Source of the DNA: Actinomycetes bacterium
GTDB lineage: Bacteria; Actinomycetota; Actinomycetes; Propionibacteriales; Propionibacteriaceae
NCBI GenBank assembly: GCA_023436925.1
Contig: JAEZHJ010000012.1
Span: 1-22,113, forward strand
Direction: 5' to 3'
DNA length: 22,113 nucleotides
Shown here: piece by piece, positions 1 to 7,901 of the stretch
Position numbering within the stretch: the stretch's first letter is position 1
How the letters are laid out: every line of letters starts with the position of its first letter
Translations under genes and position numbers: made by a program
Notes under the pieces: model-generated
The model's database searches: none
The model's input: only the letters and a program-made list of their open reading frames with translations
What the model was told of the DNA's origin: nothing

Positions 1-1498
1 GCAGTCCGGCCTCGGTGTCGGCGTCCAGCCCGGCGGTCGGCTCGTCCAGTACCAGCAGCCGGGCGCGGCCCAGGGTGACCCGCAGCAGGGCGCGGGCGAC
101 GGCGATCCGGCGCCGCTCGCCGGCCGACACGCCCTCGGCCTCGTCGCCGATCGGCTTGTCCAGCGGCAGGGTCCCCGCGCCGGCCAGGGTGAGGGCCTCG
201 CGGACGGCGGTGTCGGTGGCGCCGGGGTGGCCCAGCCGGACGTTGTCGGCGACCGTCCCGGCGATCAGGCCGGGCTGCTGCCCGACCCAGGCGGCCTGGC
301 CGCTCAACGCGATGGTGCCGGTGGTCGGCGTGATGAAGCCCATCACGGCGTTGAGCAGGGTGGTCTTGCCGCAGCCGCTGGGGCCGGTGAGGGCGACCAC
401 CTCGCCGCGGCGCACGGTCAGCGAGACCGGTGACAGCGCGGGGGCCGGGGCGCCGGGGTAGGTGTGGCCGAGGTCCGCCACTCGCAGCACCACGTCCGTC
501 TCGTCGGTGGCGGACGGGGCGGGGGCCGGGGCGCCGCCGGTCGGCTGTTCGGCGGCCTCGATGATGCCGAAGGCGGCTTCGGCGGCAGCCATCCCGTCGG
601 CGGCGTCGTGGTAGTGGACGCCGACCTGCCGCAGCGGCAGGTACGCCTCCGGGGCGAGGATCAGCACGAACAGCGCGGTGGCCAGGTCGAGGTCGCCGAA
701 GACCACCCGGAAGCCGACCGTGACGGCGATCACCGCCACCGACAGCGTGGCCAGCAGCTCGAGCACGAGCGCGGACAGGAACGAGACCCGCAGCGTCCGC
801 ATCGTCTCGCTGCGGTGTGCTGTCTCGGTGCGCCGCAGCCCTTCGGCCTGCGCCTTCGCCCGGCCGAACACCTGCAGGGTGGGCAGGCCGGCGACCAGGT
901 CGGCGAAGTGGGTGGCGAGCCGGGTCTGGACCGCCCAGCGGCGGCGGGTGACCGCCTCGGTGGTCCAGCCCACCAGGGCCATGAACACCGGGATCAGCGG
1001 CAGGGTGAAGGCCAGGATCAGCGCCGAGGTGAGGTCGGCGCCGAGGATCGCGACCCCGACGATGAGCGGCACGGTGACCGCCAGCACGAGTTGCGGCAGG
1101 TACTTGGAGAAGTAGCCGTCGAGGCCGTCCAGGCCCTGGGTTACCAGGGTGATCAGCCCGCCGGTCCCCGCGCCGGAGTCGACCGGACGGGCGAGCCGTG
1201 CCGCCATGATGTCGCGGCGCAGCTTCGACTTCACCGCGGCCGCGGCGCGGTGGGCGAGCCACTCGTTGGCCCAGGCCAGTCCTGCCTTGGCCGCGAAGAC
1301 GGCGGCCAAGCCGCCGGCCGCCCAGGCCAGCCCGCCCAGCCCGTCGCCGTAGAAGACGTCGGCGACCGAGTGCGAGATCAGCCAGGCCTGCCCGAGGGTG
1401 AGGAGCGCGGTGATGCTCCCGACGGCGACCCCGGCCACCAGGTAGGTCCTGGTGGCGCGGGCCCGCCGCAACAGGCGCGGGTCGATCGGCTTCGCCAT
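1..1498 (-). CDS. cydD: CydD-type ABC transporter, thiol exporter for cytochrome bd assembly (3' end outside the window)
   Basis: This half-ABC transporter is a membrane domain followed by an ATPase. In the known family CydDC exports glutathione/cysteine or heme-related cargo and is needed to mature cytochrome bd oxidase. The visible 499 residues hold the transmembrane region (about 15-310) and most of the nucleotide-binding domain. That domain shows Walker A GPSGCGKTT (372-380, Lys378), a variant signature VSAGERRR (457-464) and Walker B LLVLDEPT (Asp485-Glu486). The gene runs off the left edge, so the H-loop and C-terminus are not seen, nor whether a cydC gene or a fused CydC half follows. 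The ATG at 1498 overlaps the TGA of cydB (TGATG), implying translational coupling. The position after cydAB supports CydD over a general exporter. Confidence 0.9.
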   Translation of the reverse strand, partial: MAKPIDPRLLRRARATRTYLVAGVAVGSITALLTLGQAWLISHSVADVFYGDGLGGLAWAAGGLAAVFAAKAGLAWANEWLAHRAAAAVKSKLRRDIMAARLARPVDSGAGTGGLITLVTQGLDGLDGYFSKYLPQLVLAVTVPLIVGVAILGADLTSALILAFTLPLIPVFMALVGWTTEAVTRRRWAVQTRLATHFADLVAGLPTLQVFGRAKAQAEGLRRTETAHRSETMRTLRVSFLSALVLELLATLSVAVIAVTVGFRVVFGDLDLATALFVLILAPEAYLPLRQVGVHYHDAADGMAAAEAAFGIIEAAEQPTGGAPAPAPSATDETDVVLRVADLGHTYPGAPAPALSPVSLTVRRGEVVALTGPSGCGKTTLLNAVMGFITPTTGTIALSGQAAWVGQQPGLIAGTVADNVRLGHPGATDTAVREALTLAGAGTLPLDKPIGDEAEGVSAGERRRIAVARALLRVTLGRARLLVLDEPTAGLDADTEAGL

Positions 1499-2580
1499 CA
1501 GCCCGCGAGCGCGGGCGTGTGGTCGTCCTCCGGCATGTTGTCGACGCTCAGCGGGCGCCGGAATACCCAGTACGTCCAGATCGTGTACCCGAGCACGATC
1601 GGCAGGAAGACGATCGCCGCGATCAGCATGAGCATCAGCGTGGAGTCCTGGGACGCCGCGGTGGCGATGTTGAGCAGTTGCGAGGCTCCCTCGGCGTTGG
1701 CGAAGCCGAGGTTCGGGAACATGGTCACGAAGATCCCGGCCGAGACGGCGATCGTGGCGATCGAGGTGCCGATGAAGGCCAGCACCGGACGGTCAGCGCG
1801 TCCGATGTACCACCACGCCGCAACCAGGGCGACGGCGGCGACCACCAGCAGCACCCACCCGATCACGCCGGTCGGCTGGATCAGCGTGTTCTGCAGGACC
1901 AGGAAGACAGCCCCGCCGACGATCGCGATCAGGCCCATGGTCTTGGCGAAGGCCTGGGCGCGGTCGTGGACGATGCCGCGGGTCTTCACGCTGAGGTAGA
2001 TCGAGCCGTGGAAGAGGAACAGTGCCACCAGCACGACACCGCCCAGCAGGCCGAACGGGCTGAACAGCTGCAGCAGGTAGGGCGCCGGGCTCACCATGAA
2101 CAGCGAGGTGGTGGCCTGCGCGGTCGCCGGCGGCAGCGGCTCGACCGGCAGCCCGATGATGAAGTTGGCGAAGGCGACCCCGAAGACGAAGGTCACGATC
2201 AGCGAGCCGATCGCCGCCATCCAGTCGAAGGTCCGCCGCCACGAGGTCTCGGGGTGGGTCGAGCGGTACTCGAAGGCCACTCCACGGATGATCAGGCCGA
2301 CCAGGACGAGGAACAGCGGTAGGTAGAGCCCGGAGAACAAGGTCGCATACCAGGCCGGGAAGGCGGCGAACATGGCGCCGCCGGCGGTGATCAGCCACAC
2401 CTCGTTGCCGTCCCAGACGGGTCCGATGGTGTTGACGATCACCCGCTTCTCCTTCTCGGTCTTGCCGAGGAAGGGGATCAGCATCGCGACGCCGAAGTCG
2501 AAGCCCTCCAGGACGAGGAAGCCCGTCCACAGCACGGCGATCAGGACGAACCAGACGATCTGCAAGGTGGTGAGGTCCAT
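1498..2580 (-). CDS. cydB: cytochrome bd ubiquinol/menaquinol oxidase subunit II
   Basis: CydB is the second membrane subunit of cytochrome bd, which oxidises quinol and reduces oxygen with high affinity. The 360-residue protein has the usual family length and a chain of hydrophobic segments. Its N-terminus carries the family pattern WFVLIAVLWTGFLVLEGFDFGV, and the GPVWDGNEVWLITAGGAMFAAFP block is diagnostic. The ATG at 2580 is preceded by GAGGAG 6 nt upstream, a strong ribosome binding site that overlaps the cydA stop codon. The gap to cydA is only 10 bp, and the stop codon overlaps the cydD start, so the three genes form one operon. No truncation or odd residue was noticed. Confidence 0.96.
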   Translation of the reverse strand: MDLTTLQIVWFVLIAVLWTGFLVLEGFDFGVAMLIPFLGKTEKEKRVIVNTIGPVWDGNEVWLITAGGAMFAAFPAWYATLFSGLYLPLFLVLVGLIIRGVAFEYRSTHPETSWRRTFDWMAAIGSLIVTFVFGVAFANFIIGLPVEPLPPATAQATTSLFMVSPAPYLLQLFSPFGLLGGVVLVALFLFHGSIYLSVKTRGIVHDRAQAFAKTMGLIAIVGGAVFLVLQNTLIQPTGVIGWVLLVVAAVALVAAWWYIGRADRPVLAFIGTSIATIAVSAGIFVTMFPNLGFANAEGASQLLNIATAASQDSTLMLMLIAAIVFLPIVLGYTIWTYWVFRRPLSVDNMPEDDHTPALAG

Positions 2581-2590
2581 GGTGCTCTCC

Positions 2591-4102
2591 TCAGTAGGCG
2601 AAGCTCAGCGGAGCGTCGTCGTCGGTCAGGACCTTGGGCTCGACCACCTCGGGCAGGCCCTTCTTGATGTACTTCAGCAGCAACCTGACCTCGACCACCG
2701 CGAGGGTTCCGTAGATCAGGGTGAACAGCACCATGGTGGTGCCGACTTCGAAGGCGCTCACCCCCGGTGAGACTCCCGATGCCGTGGTCAGCACGTGGTT
2801 GACCAGGAAGGGCTGGCGTCCCATCTCGGTGAAGAGCCACCCGAAGGAGTTGGCGAACAGCGGGGTCAGCGGGGCGGCGACCATCAGCGTCGTCCACCAC
2901 CACGACTGCCGCGGCAGCCGGCCCTTGCGGATCATGAAGAGCGTGAACGCGGCGATCCCCATGCCGGCGAAGCCGAGGCCCATCATGGCCCGGAAGCCCC
3001 AGTAGCTGACCGGGATGTACGGCGCCCAGTCGGTGATGCCGATCTCTTCCAGCCGCTCGCGGGCCTCGACCTGCAGCGCGTTGTTCGGGTTGACCACCCG
3101 GCCGGCGCTGAACTCCTCCTGCAGGTTGTTGATGCCCTCGACCTTGCCGTCCCAGCTACCGGTGGCCAGGAAGGAGGTCAGGCACGGCACCTTGAGCGAC
3201 CAGAGTTCCTCCCTGCCGTCGAGGGTGCCGATGGTGAAGATGGAGAAGTCGGCGCAGGTCCCGTTGCCACCCTCGGTGTAGTAGAGCGCCTCAGCGGCGG
3301 CCATCTTCATGGGCTGCACCTGGGTCATGATCTTGCCCTGGATGTCACCGGTGATCAGGATGCCGACGCTGGCGCCCAGCAGCACCCAGGCGCCGAACTT
3401 GGTGGCGAACCGGTAGGCGGCCAGGTCCCGGGTGGTGCTCTCGCTGGCTGCCTCGCCGGCCTTGGCGGCCTTGTTGAGCCTGGCCAGCCACCAGCCGCCG
3501 ACCGCCATCACGAAGCCGCCGGCCGCCATGTAGGCGCCGAACAGGGTGTGCGGCACGGTGATCAGGGTGACCGGGTTGGTGAGGACCTCCCACAGGCTCG
3601 TCAGCTCGGCCCGGTCGGTGGCCGGGTTGTAGGCAGCGCCGACGGGGTTCTGCATCCACGAGTTGGCCGCCAGGATGAAGACCGCGGACAGGGCCGTCCC
3701 GATCGAGGCCAGCCAGATGCACATCAGGTGCAGGCGCTTGGGCAGCCGGTCCCAGCCGAAGATCCACAGCCCGAGGAAGACCGACTCCAGGAAGAAGGCC
3801 AGGAGCGCTTCCAGGGCGAGCGGGGCTCCGAAGATGTCCCCGACGAACCGGCTGTACTCGCTCCAGTTCATCCCGAACTGGAACTCCTGCACGATGCCCG
3901 TCACAACACCCATCGCGAAGTTGATCAGGAAGAGCTTGCCGAAGAACTTGGTCAGCTGCAGGTACTTCAGGTTCCCGGTACGCACCCAGATGGTCTGCAG
4001 GATCGCGACCAGCATCGAGAGCGCGATCGTCAACGGCACGAAAAGGAAGTGGTAGACGGTCGTGATGCCGAACTGCCACCTGGCTAGGGATTCTGCGGTC
4101 AC
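2591..4102 (-). CDS. cydA: cytochrome bd ubiquinol/menaquinol oxidase subunit I
   Basis: CydA carries the three hemes and the quinol site of cytochrome bd. In the 503-residue product, His18 and His185 match the heme b595 and b558 axial ligands. Glu98 and Glu106 (LALEALLAFFLES) match the conserved acidic pair. Met373/374 in the GFRAMMGLGF block matches the second b558 ligand, and Lys266/Glu271 (QPMKMAAAEA) match the quinol-site residues. GRQPF (428-432) replaces the common GRQPW. The Q-loop looks short and contains Cys283 and Cys307. The start is GTG at 4102. It lies 6 nt after TAGGAT (4114-4109), which fits a -10 box of a leaderless transcript, though AGGA inside it could instead be a ribosome binding site. 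The gene heads cydABD and diverges from a BlaI-family gene. Confidence 0.96.
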   Translation of the reverse strand: MTAESLARWQFGITTVYHFLFVPLTIALSMLVAILQTIWVRTGNLKYLQLTKFFGKLFLINFAMGVVTGIVQEFQFGMNWSEYSRFVGDIFGAPLALEALLAFFLESVFLGLWIFGWDRLPKRLHLMCIWLASIGTALSAVFILAANSWMQNPVGAAYNPATDRAELTSLWEVLTNPVTLITVPHTLFGAYMAAGGFVMAVGGWWLARLNKAAKAGEAASESTTRDLAAYRFATKFGAWVLLGASVGILITGDIQGKIMTQVQPMKMAAAEALYYTEGGNGTCADFSIFTIGTLDGREELWSLKVPCLTSFLATGSWDGKVEGINNLQEEFSAGRVVNPNNALQVEARERLEEIGITDWAPYIPVSYWGFRAMMGLGFAGMGIAAFTLFMIRKGRLPRQSWWWTTLMVAAPLTPLFANSFGWLFTEMGRQPFLVNHVLTTASGVSPGVSAFEVGTTMVLFTLIYGTLAVVEVRLLLKYIKKGLPEVVEPKVLTDDDAPLSFAY

Positions 4103-4108
4103 ACGCCA

Positions 4109-4178
4109 ATCCTACTACCGGCGGTCGGAGCGCTTTGGCGAGAACTCTGGACAACGGGGGTGGTAGTACTACTACGTT
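4109..4178. promoter_or_regulatory. divergent cydA/blaI promoter region with GTA/TAC dyads (candidate BlaI-type operator)
   Basis: The 83-bp gap between cydA and the BlaI-family gene holds CTACTACC (4112-4119) facing GGTAGTAC (4162-4169). It also holds a perfect 10-bp palindrome GTAGTACTAC (4163-4172) extended by TAC. BlaI/MecI-family repressors bind short TAC/GTA-type dyads, so these are candidate operators for both directions. The left half-site overlaps TAGGAT (4114-4109, minus), a probable -10 for cydA 6 nt before its GTG. The right site overlaps TACGTT (4173-4178, plus), a possible -10 lying 7 nt before the blaI ATG, with TGGACA (4148-4153) as a poor -35 at 19-bp spacing. The dyads are seen directly; their binding by BlaI is inference. 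Confidence 0.55.
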
Positions 4179-4185
4179 CTGTCGT

Positions 4186-4533
4186 ATGAGCCGTGTGCGC
4201 CCTTATCATGGCCGAATGCCGGTACTGGGCGAACTCGAGAACGCGGTGATGGAACTGCTGTGGTCCCACCGCGCACCGATGAGCGTGCGCGATGTCCATG
4301 ACGCATTGGTACGACAGCGCGACCTGGCCTACACGACGGTGATGACGGTGCTCGATCGGCTGAGCAAGAAGGGGATCGCCAACCGCGAACTGGACGGCCG
4401 CGCCTGGTTGTACAGCCCGGCGAGATCGCGGGTCGAGCTCTTCACCAGCGAGATCAGCCAGTTGCTCGACTCCCTGCCCGACGACGAGCGCCAGGATGTG
4501 CTGCGCCAGGTGGGAGCGCCCCGCCAGGGCTGA
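4186..4533 (+). CDS. BlaI/MecI/CopY-family winged-helix repressor
   Basis: The 115-residue product has the BlaI-type winged helix: LGELENAVMELLW (14-26), VRDVHDALV (35-43) and RDLAYTTVMTVLDRLSKKGI (45-64), with the wing around RAWLYSP (72-78). A short C-terminal helix would serve dimerisation. In known systems such proteins repress target genes and are inactivated by a BlaR1-type protease, but no BlaR1-like gene is visible nearby. The divergent cydABD operon is the obvious target candidate. The ATG at 4186 is favoured because it lies 7 nt after a TANNNT box, fitting a leaderless mRNA; no ribosome binding site precedes it. A second in-frame ATG at 4216 would also leave the conserved core intact. 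Its stop lies in a hairpin shared with the convergent downstream gene. Confidence 0.85.
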   Translation: MSRVRPYHGRMPVLGELENAVMELLWSHRAPMSVRDVHDALVRQRDLAYTTVMTVLDRLSKKGIANRELDGRAWLYSPARSRVELFTSEISQLLDSLPDDERQDVLRQVGAPRQG

Positions 4534-4579
4534 GCGCCCGACCGCCGCCCACTCGGCAGCGGTCGGACGGGCTCAGCCC
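4527..4579. terminator. bidirectional hairpin between convergent genes
   Basis: GGGCTGAGC (4527-4535) pairs with GCTCAGCCC at 4571-4579, and CGACCGC pairs with GCGGTCG closer to the loop; a short bulge interrupts the stem. The hairpin contains the TGA of the BlaI-family gene in one arm and the stop of the YqeY-like gene in the other. There is no T-tract, so termination would rely on the strong stem, as is common in high-G+C actinomycetes. Confidence 0.5.
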
Positions 4580-4938
4580 GGGTAGGCGTCCAGCCGGTCG
4601 GCCAGTGCGAGGGCCTCGGCCTTGAGGGTGAGGGCCTGGTCCACCCGTCCCGCCGCCCGCAGTCGGGCCGCCTCCTCGAGCCGGGACTCGACCTGGCCGC
4701 GGGCGATAGCCAGCATCGCCGGGTCGTCCAGGTCTCGCACCACACGCTCGGCCTGTCCGAAGCGCACCGCCCCGGCGACGAACTCGCTCGGCGGCCCGGC
4801 GGTCGCCGGGGTGCCGAGGTAGCTGATCGCGGCGTTCTCGATCGCCCCGATGGCGTCGCGGACGGCGCGCAGCGCGACCTTGTCGCGCCGCTTCATCAGT
4901 GGCGTCAGGTCGGCCCGCAGGTAGCTCAGCAGGGTCAT
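4573..4938 (-). CDS. small GatB/YqeY-like protein
   Basis: This 121-residue protein resembles the GatB/YqeY domain family. Its start, LLSYLRADLTPLMKRRDKVALRAVRDAIGAIENA, matches the helical N-terminus typical of YqeY proteins. The C-terminal ARLRAAGRVDQALTLKAEALALADRL resembles their second helical part. It is shorter than the usual family length of about 150, and its biochemical role is not established; YqeY proteins share a fold with a tRNA-amidotransferase domain. The ATG at 4938 has a strong AAGGAG 6 nt upstream. The gene follows the MerR-HEAT regulator by 53 bp, and a MerR-type promoter with a 19-bp spacer lies just upstream, so it may be that regulator's target. Family assignment is by pattern recall, not by search. 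Confidence 0.65.
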   Translation of the reverse strand: MTLLSYLRADLTPLMKRRDKVALRAVRDAIGAIENAAISYLGTPATAGPPSEFVAGAVRFGQAERVVRDLDDPAMLAIARGQVESRLEEAARLRAAGRVDQALTLKAEALALADRLDAYPG

Positions 4939-4980
4939 TTCGGTCTCCTTCCGGCGGCCCGTGTCGAGCAGCCGCAGGTG

Positions 4981-5011
4981 ACGCTAAAGGTTCACGTCGC
5001 GGGAAGGTCAA
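4981..5011 (-). promoter_or_regulatory. MerR-type promoter with 19-bp spacer upstream of the YqeY-like gene
   Basis: Read on the minus strand, TTGACC (5011-5006) and TAGCGT (4986-4981) are separated by exactly 19 bp. This is the long spacer characteristic of promoters activated by MerR-family proteins. The spacer and flank hold an imperfect dyad: ACCTTCCCG and CGTGAACCT match as inverted halves at 6 of 9 positions. The -35 end lies inside the last codons of the MerR-HEAT gene, and transcription would start near 4974, about 35 nt before the downstream ATG. Elements are seen directly; regulation by the adjacent MerR protein is inference. Confidence 0.55.
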
Positions 5012-5894
5012 CCCCGAGGCGCTCCAGTACCTCCACGGCGTGAGCGCGGACGGCGGGGCTCGGGTCGTCGAGCCGGGCGGCGACCGGTCCGGACGCTTCG
5101 GGGCCGAGGCCGACCAGGGCGTCGGTGACATCCCGGGCCGCGACGCGGTCATCACCCAACAGCCCGGCCAGGGGCGTCGCCGCCGCCGGGTCACCCAGCC
5201 GGGCCAGGGCGTCCACCGCCGCCGCGGCCACCGCCGGCACCGGGTCGGCCAGGCGTTCGGCCAGCGCGGGCAGGCAGGCCGGGTCGCGCAGCTTGGACAG
5301 CACCCGCACCGCGAGCGTGCGCACAACCGGGTCGGGGTCGGCCAGCCGGCCGGTGGCGACCGCGAGCGCGTCCGGCCGGTGGGCGATCGCCAGCACCAGC
5401 GCGTCCTGGACGCCGACCACGGGCTCGACCAGCGCCGCGTCGACCAGCTCACCGGTCGAGGTGCCGGTGCCCGCCAGCGCGGCGCGCATCCGGATCGCCG
5501 GGTCCGGGTGCGCCAGCTGGCGGGACAGGGCGATGGCGTCCAGCACGTCCTCCCAGCTGGGGTCCTCCGCCCCGGCCAGCCGGTCGAGCCGGTCGGCGAG
5601 CCGGTGCAACTGGTCCAGCTGGGCCAGGACGTGCCCCTGGTGGCGACGCAGGGTCGCGGCCGCGTCCAGTTCCGGGTCGGCCAGCGCCGCCGCGATCTGC
5701 GGCAGGCTGAGGCCGAGCGCCTTCAGGCCCTGGATCTGGAGCAGCCGCAGCAGGTCGGCCTCGTCGTAGAGCCGGTAGTCACCCGCGCTGCGCGCCGACG
5801 GCACCAGCAGGCCGAGCTCGTCGTAGTGCCGCAGCGTGCGCCGGGTCAGGCCGGTGCGTTGCGCGACCTCACCGATCCGCCAGCTGCCCGCCAT
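4992..5894 (-). CDS. MerR-family transcriptional regulator fused to HEAT repeats
   Basis: Residues 6-72 form a MerR DNA-binding domain: IGEVAQRTGLTRRTLRHYDELGLLVPSARSAGDYRLYDEADL is a textbook match. Residues 80-108 look like the dimerisation helix. Residues from about 112 to the end are Ala/Leu/Asp/Pro-rich helical repeats (DPDPVVRTLAVRVLSKL, DPVPAVAAAAVDALARL, DPSPAVRAHAVEVLERL), typical of HEAT/PBS-lyase-like repeats. MerR proteins usually sense small molecules or metals with a short C-terminal domain; a HEAT scaffold suggests protein or larger-ligand sensing, which is inference. The gene starts 18 bp after the second ABC subunit, with no clear ribosome binding site at its ATG (5894), so it is probably co-transcribed with the exporter. 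Its 3' end overlaps the MerR-type promoter of the next gene. Confidence 0.85.
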   Translation of the reverse strand: MAGSWRIGEVAQRTGLTRRTLRHYDELGLLVPSARSAGDYRLYDEADLLRLLQIQGLKALGLSLPQIAAALADPELDAAATLRRHQGHVLAQLDQLHRLADRLDRLAGAEDPSWEDVLDAIALSRQLAHPDPAIRMRAALAGTGTSTGELVDAALVEPVVGVQDALVLAIAHRPDALAVATGRLADPDPVVRTLAVRVLSKLRDPACLPALAERLADPVPAVAAAAVDALARLGDPAAATPLAGLLGDDRVAARDVTDALVGLGPEASGPVAARLDDPSPAVRAHAVEVLERLGVDLPAT

Positions 5895-5912
5895 GGCGGC
5901 AGCGTAACCCGG

Positions 5913-7901
5913 TCAGGCCGCGTCGCCCTCCGCCTCGTCGACCAGCGCACCGGTGAACTGCGCCTGGTAGAGCCGGTAGTAGTGGCCGCCGGCCGCCAGC
6001 AGCCCGTCGTGGGTGCCCTGCTCGACGATCGCCCCGTCCTCCATCACCAGGATCACGTCGGCGTCGCGGATGGTGGAGAGCCGGTGCGCGATCACGAAGG
6101 AGGTGCGGTCGGCCCGCAGCCGTTTCATCGCCCGCTGCACCAGCAGCTCGGTGCGGGTGTCGACCGAGCTGGTCGCCTCGTCCAGGATGAGCAGGGACGG
6201 CTCGGACAGGAAGGCGCGCGCGATCGTGATCAGCTGCTTCTCGCCGGCCGACAGGTTCGAGGCCTCCTCGTCGATCACGGTGTCGTAGCCCTTCGGCAGG
6301 GCGTGGACGAACCGGTCGACGTAGGCGGCCCGCGCGGCGGCCAGGATCTCCTCCTCGGTGGCGCCTTCCTTGCCGTAGGCGATGTTGTCGCGGATCGTGC
6401 CGCCGAACAGCCAGGTGTCCTGCAGCACCATCCCGATGTGGTCGCGCAGTTCGCGCCGCGGGACGGTCGAGATGTCGGTGCCGTCCAGCGTGATCCGTCC
6501 GGCCTGCAGGTCGTAGAACCGCAGGATCAGGTTCACCAGGGTGGTCTTGCCGGCCCCGGTGGGCCCGACGATCGCCACGGTCGAGCCGGGCTCGGCCACC
6601 AGCGACAGGTCGGTGATCAGCGGCTTGGCGGGGTCGTAGCTGAACGAGACGTGCTCGAACTCGACCCGGCCGTGGGTGACGACCAGCGTGCCGTCGGCGT
6701 CGGCCGGTTCCTCGGCCGCGTCCAGCACCTCGAAGACCCGCTCGGCCGACGCCACCCCGGACTGCAGCAGGTTCGCCATCGAGGCGAGCTGGGTGATCGG
6801 CTGGGTGAACATCCGCGAGTACTGGATGAACGCCTGGACGGCGCCCAGCCCGAGTGTCCCGGCGGCGACCTGCAGGCCCCCGATCACCGCGATGACGACG
6901 TAGTTCAGGTTCCCGACGAAGAACATCACCGGCATGATGATCCCGGAGATGAACTGGGCGCCGAAGGAGGCCTGGAAGAGCTCCTCGTTCTTGGCCTCGA
7001 ACTGCTCCTGGGTCTCGCGCTGGCGGCCGAACACCTTGACCAGGTCGTGGCCGGTGTAGGTCTCCTCGATCTGGGAGTTGAGTTCGCCGGTGGCCTTCCA
7101 GGTGCGGGCGAAGAGCCGCTGGGAACGCTTGCCGATCACCACGGTGAGCGACATAGCGACCGGAATGGTGATCAGCGCCACCACCGCCAGCAGCGGCGAC
7201 ACCCAGAACATCATGAAGAGCACGCCGACCAGCAGGAACAGGTTCGACAGCACCTGCGCCAGGGTCTGCTGCAGCGACTGGGCGACGTTGTCGACGTCAT
7301 TGGTGACCCGGCTGAGCAGCTCGCCGCGGGGCTGGCTGTCGAAGTACTTCAGCGGCAGTCGGCCGATCTTCTCCGACACCTCGGCGCGCATCCGGTACAC
7401 CGAACGCTGCACGATGCCGTTGATGAGCATGCCCGAGCCCCAGTTGAGCAGCCCGGCGACCAGGTAGAGCACGACCGCCAGTGTCAGGACCTGCGCGACC
7501 GCCGCGAAGTCCACCCCGGTGCGTTCCAGCACCTGGCCGGTGAAGACGATGTCGGTGGCCCGCCCCAGGATCACCGGGCCGACGGCGGAGCCGATCGTGG
7601 CGATCAGCGTCATGACCAGGACGAACCAGATCCGGGGCAGCTCGGGACGCAGGTGGCCCAGCAGCCGGCGCAGGGACGGACCGAAGTTGATCGCCTTCTC
7701 GCCGCTGCCACCCATCGGGCCGTGGCCGCCGCCCGGGCCGCGCCCGCCGGGCGGGCCGAACTGCGGGCGCGGGTTCGCCCGGGGGACCGGGCTGACCGGC
7801 GTGACGTCGTTGACCGCCGCGCCGGCCTGCTCGGGCGGCGTGCCGGGAAGCTGGTTCTCGGCGGCGGTGGGGTCGGTTAGGCGCGGGGGCTGGGAGGTCA
7901 T
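5913..7901 (-). CDS. ABC exporter half-transporter, canonical-site subunit of a probable heterodimer
   Basis: The 662-residue protein is a membrane-ATPase half-exporter. An unusual Pro/Gly-rich cytoplasmic N-terminus (1-70) precedes the six-helix membrane domain (about 88-375). The ATPase has Walker A GPTGAGKTT (446-454), an unusual signature NLSAGEKQ (549-556), Walker B LLILDEATSSVD with Glu575, and His606. An intact catalytic Glu and His beside a partner that lacks both fits heterodimeric exporters such as TM287/288 or the Rv1272c/Rv1273c type, which export drugs or lipids. The ATG at 7901 is chosen because it overlaps the upstream stop by 4 bp (ATGA) and has GAGGTGG just before it. The open frame continues upstream to 8414, but that part lies over the partner gene and has no family likeness. 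Confidence 0.9.
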   Translation of the reverse strand: MTSQPPRLTDPTAAENQLPGTPPEQAGAAVNDVTPVSPVPRANPRPQFGPPGGRGPGGGHGPMGGSGEKAINFGPSLRRLLGHLRPELPRIWFVLVMTLIATIGSAVGPVILGRATDIVFTGQVLERTGVDFAAVAQVLTLAVVLYLVAGLLNWGSGMLINGIVQRSVYRMRAEVSEKIGRLPLKYFDSQPRGELLSRVTNDVDNVAQSLQQTLAQVLSNLFLLVGVLFMMFWVSPLLAVVALITIPVAMSLTVVIGKRSQRLFARTWKATGELNSQIEETYTGHDLVKVFGRQRETQEQFEAKNEELFQASFGAQFISGIIMPVMFFVGNLNYVVIAVIGGLQVAAGTLGLGAVQAFIQYSRMFTQPITQLASMANLLQSGVASAERVFEVLDAAEEPADADGTLVVTHGRVEFEHVSFSYDPAKPLITDLSLVAEPGSTVAIVGPTGAGKTTLVNLILRFYDLQAGRITLDGTDISTVPRRELRDHIGMVLQDTWLFGGTIRDNIAYGKEGATEEEILAAARAAYVDRFVHALPKGYDTVIDEEASNLSAGEKQLITIARAFLSEPSLLILDEATSSVDTRTELLVQRAMKRLRADRTSFVIAHRLSTIRDADVILVMEDGAIVEQGTHDGLLAAGGHYYRLYQAQFTGALVDEAEGDAA

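Noticed and set aside
464..2326. Long plus-strand open frames opposite cydD and cydB
   Set aside because: They are rich in Arg/Gly/Asp/Gln with no family pattern and lie antisense to clearly conserved genes; high G+C keeps such frames open.
4899..7880. 993-codon plus-strand open frame across the MerR-HEAT and ABC genes
   Set aside because: Composition is typical of an antisense shadow, and the minus strand here encodes well-recognised domains throughout.
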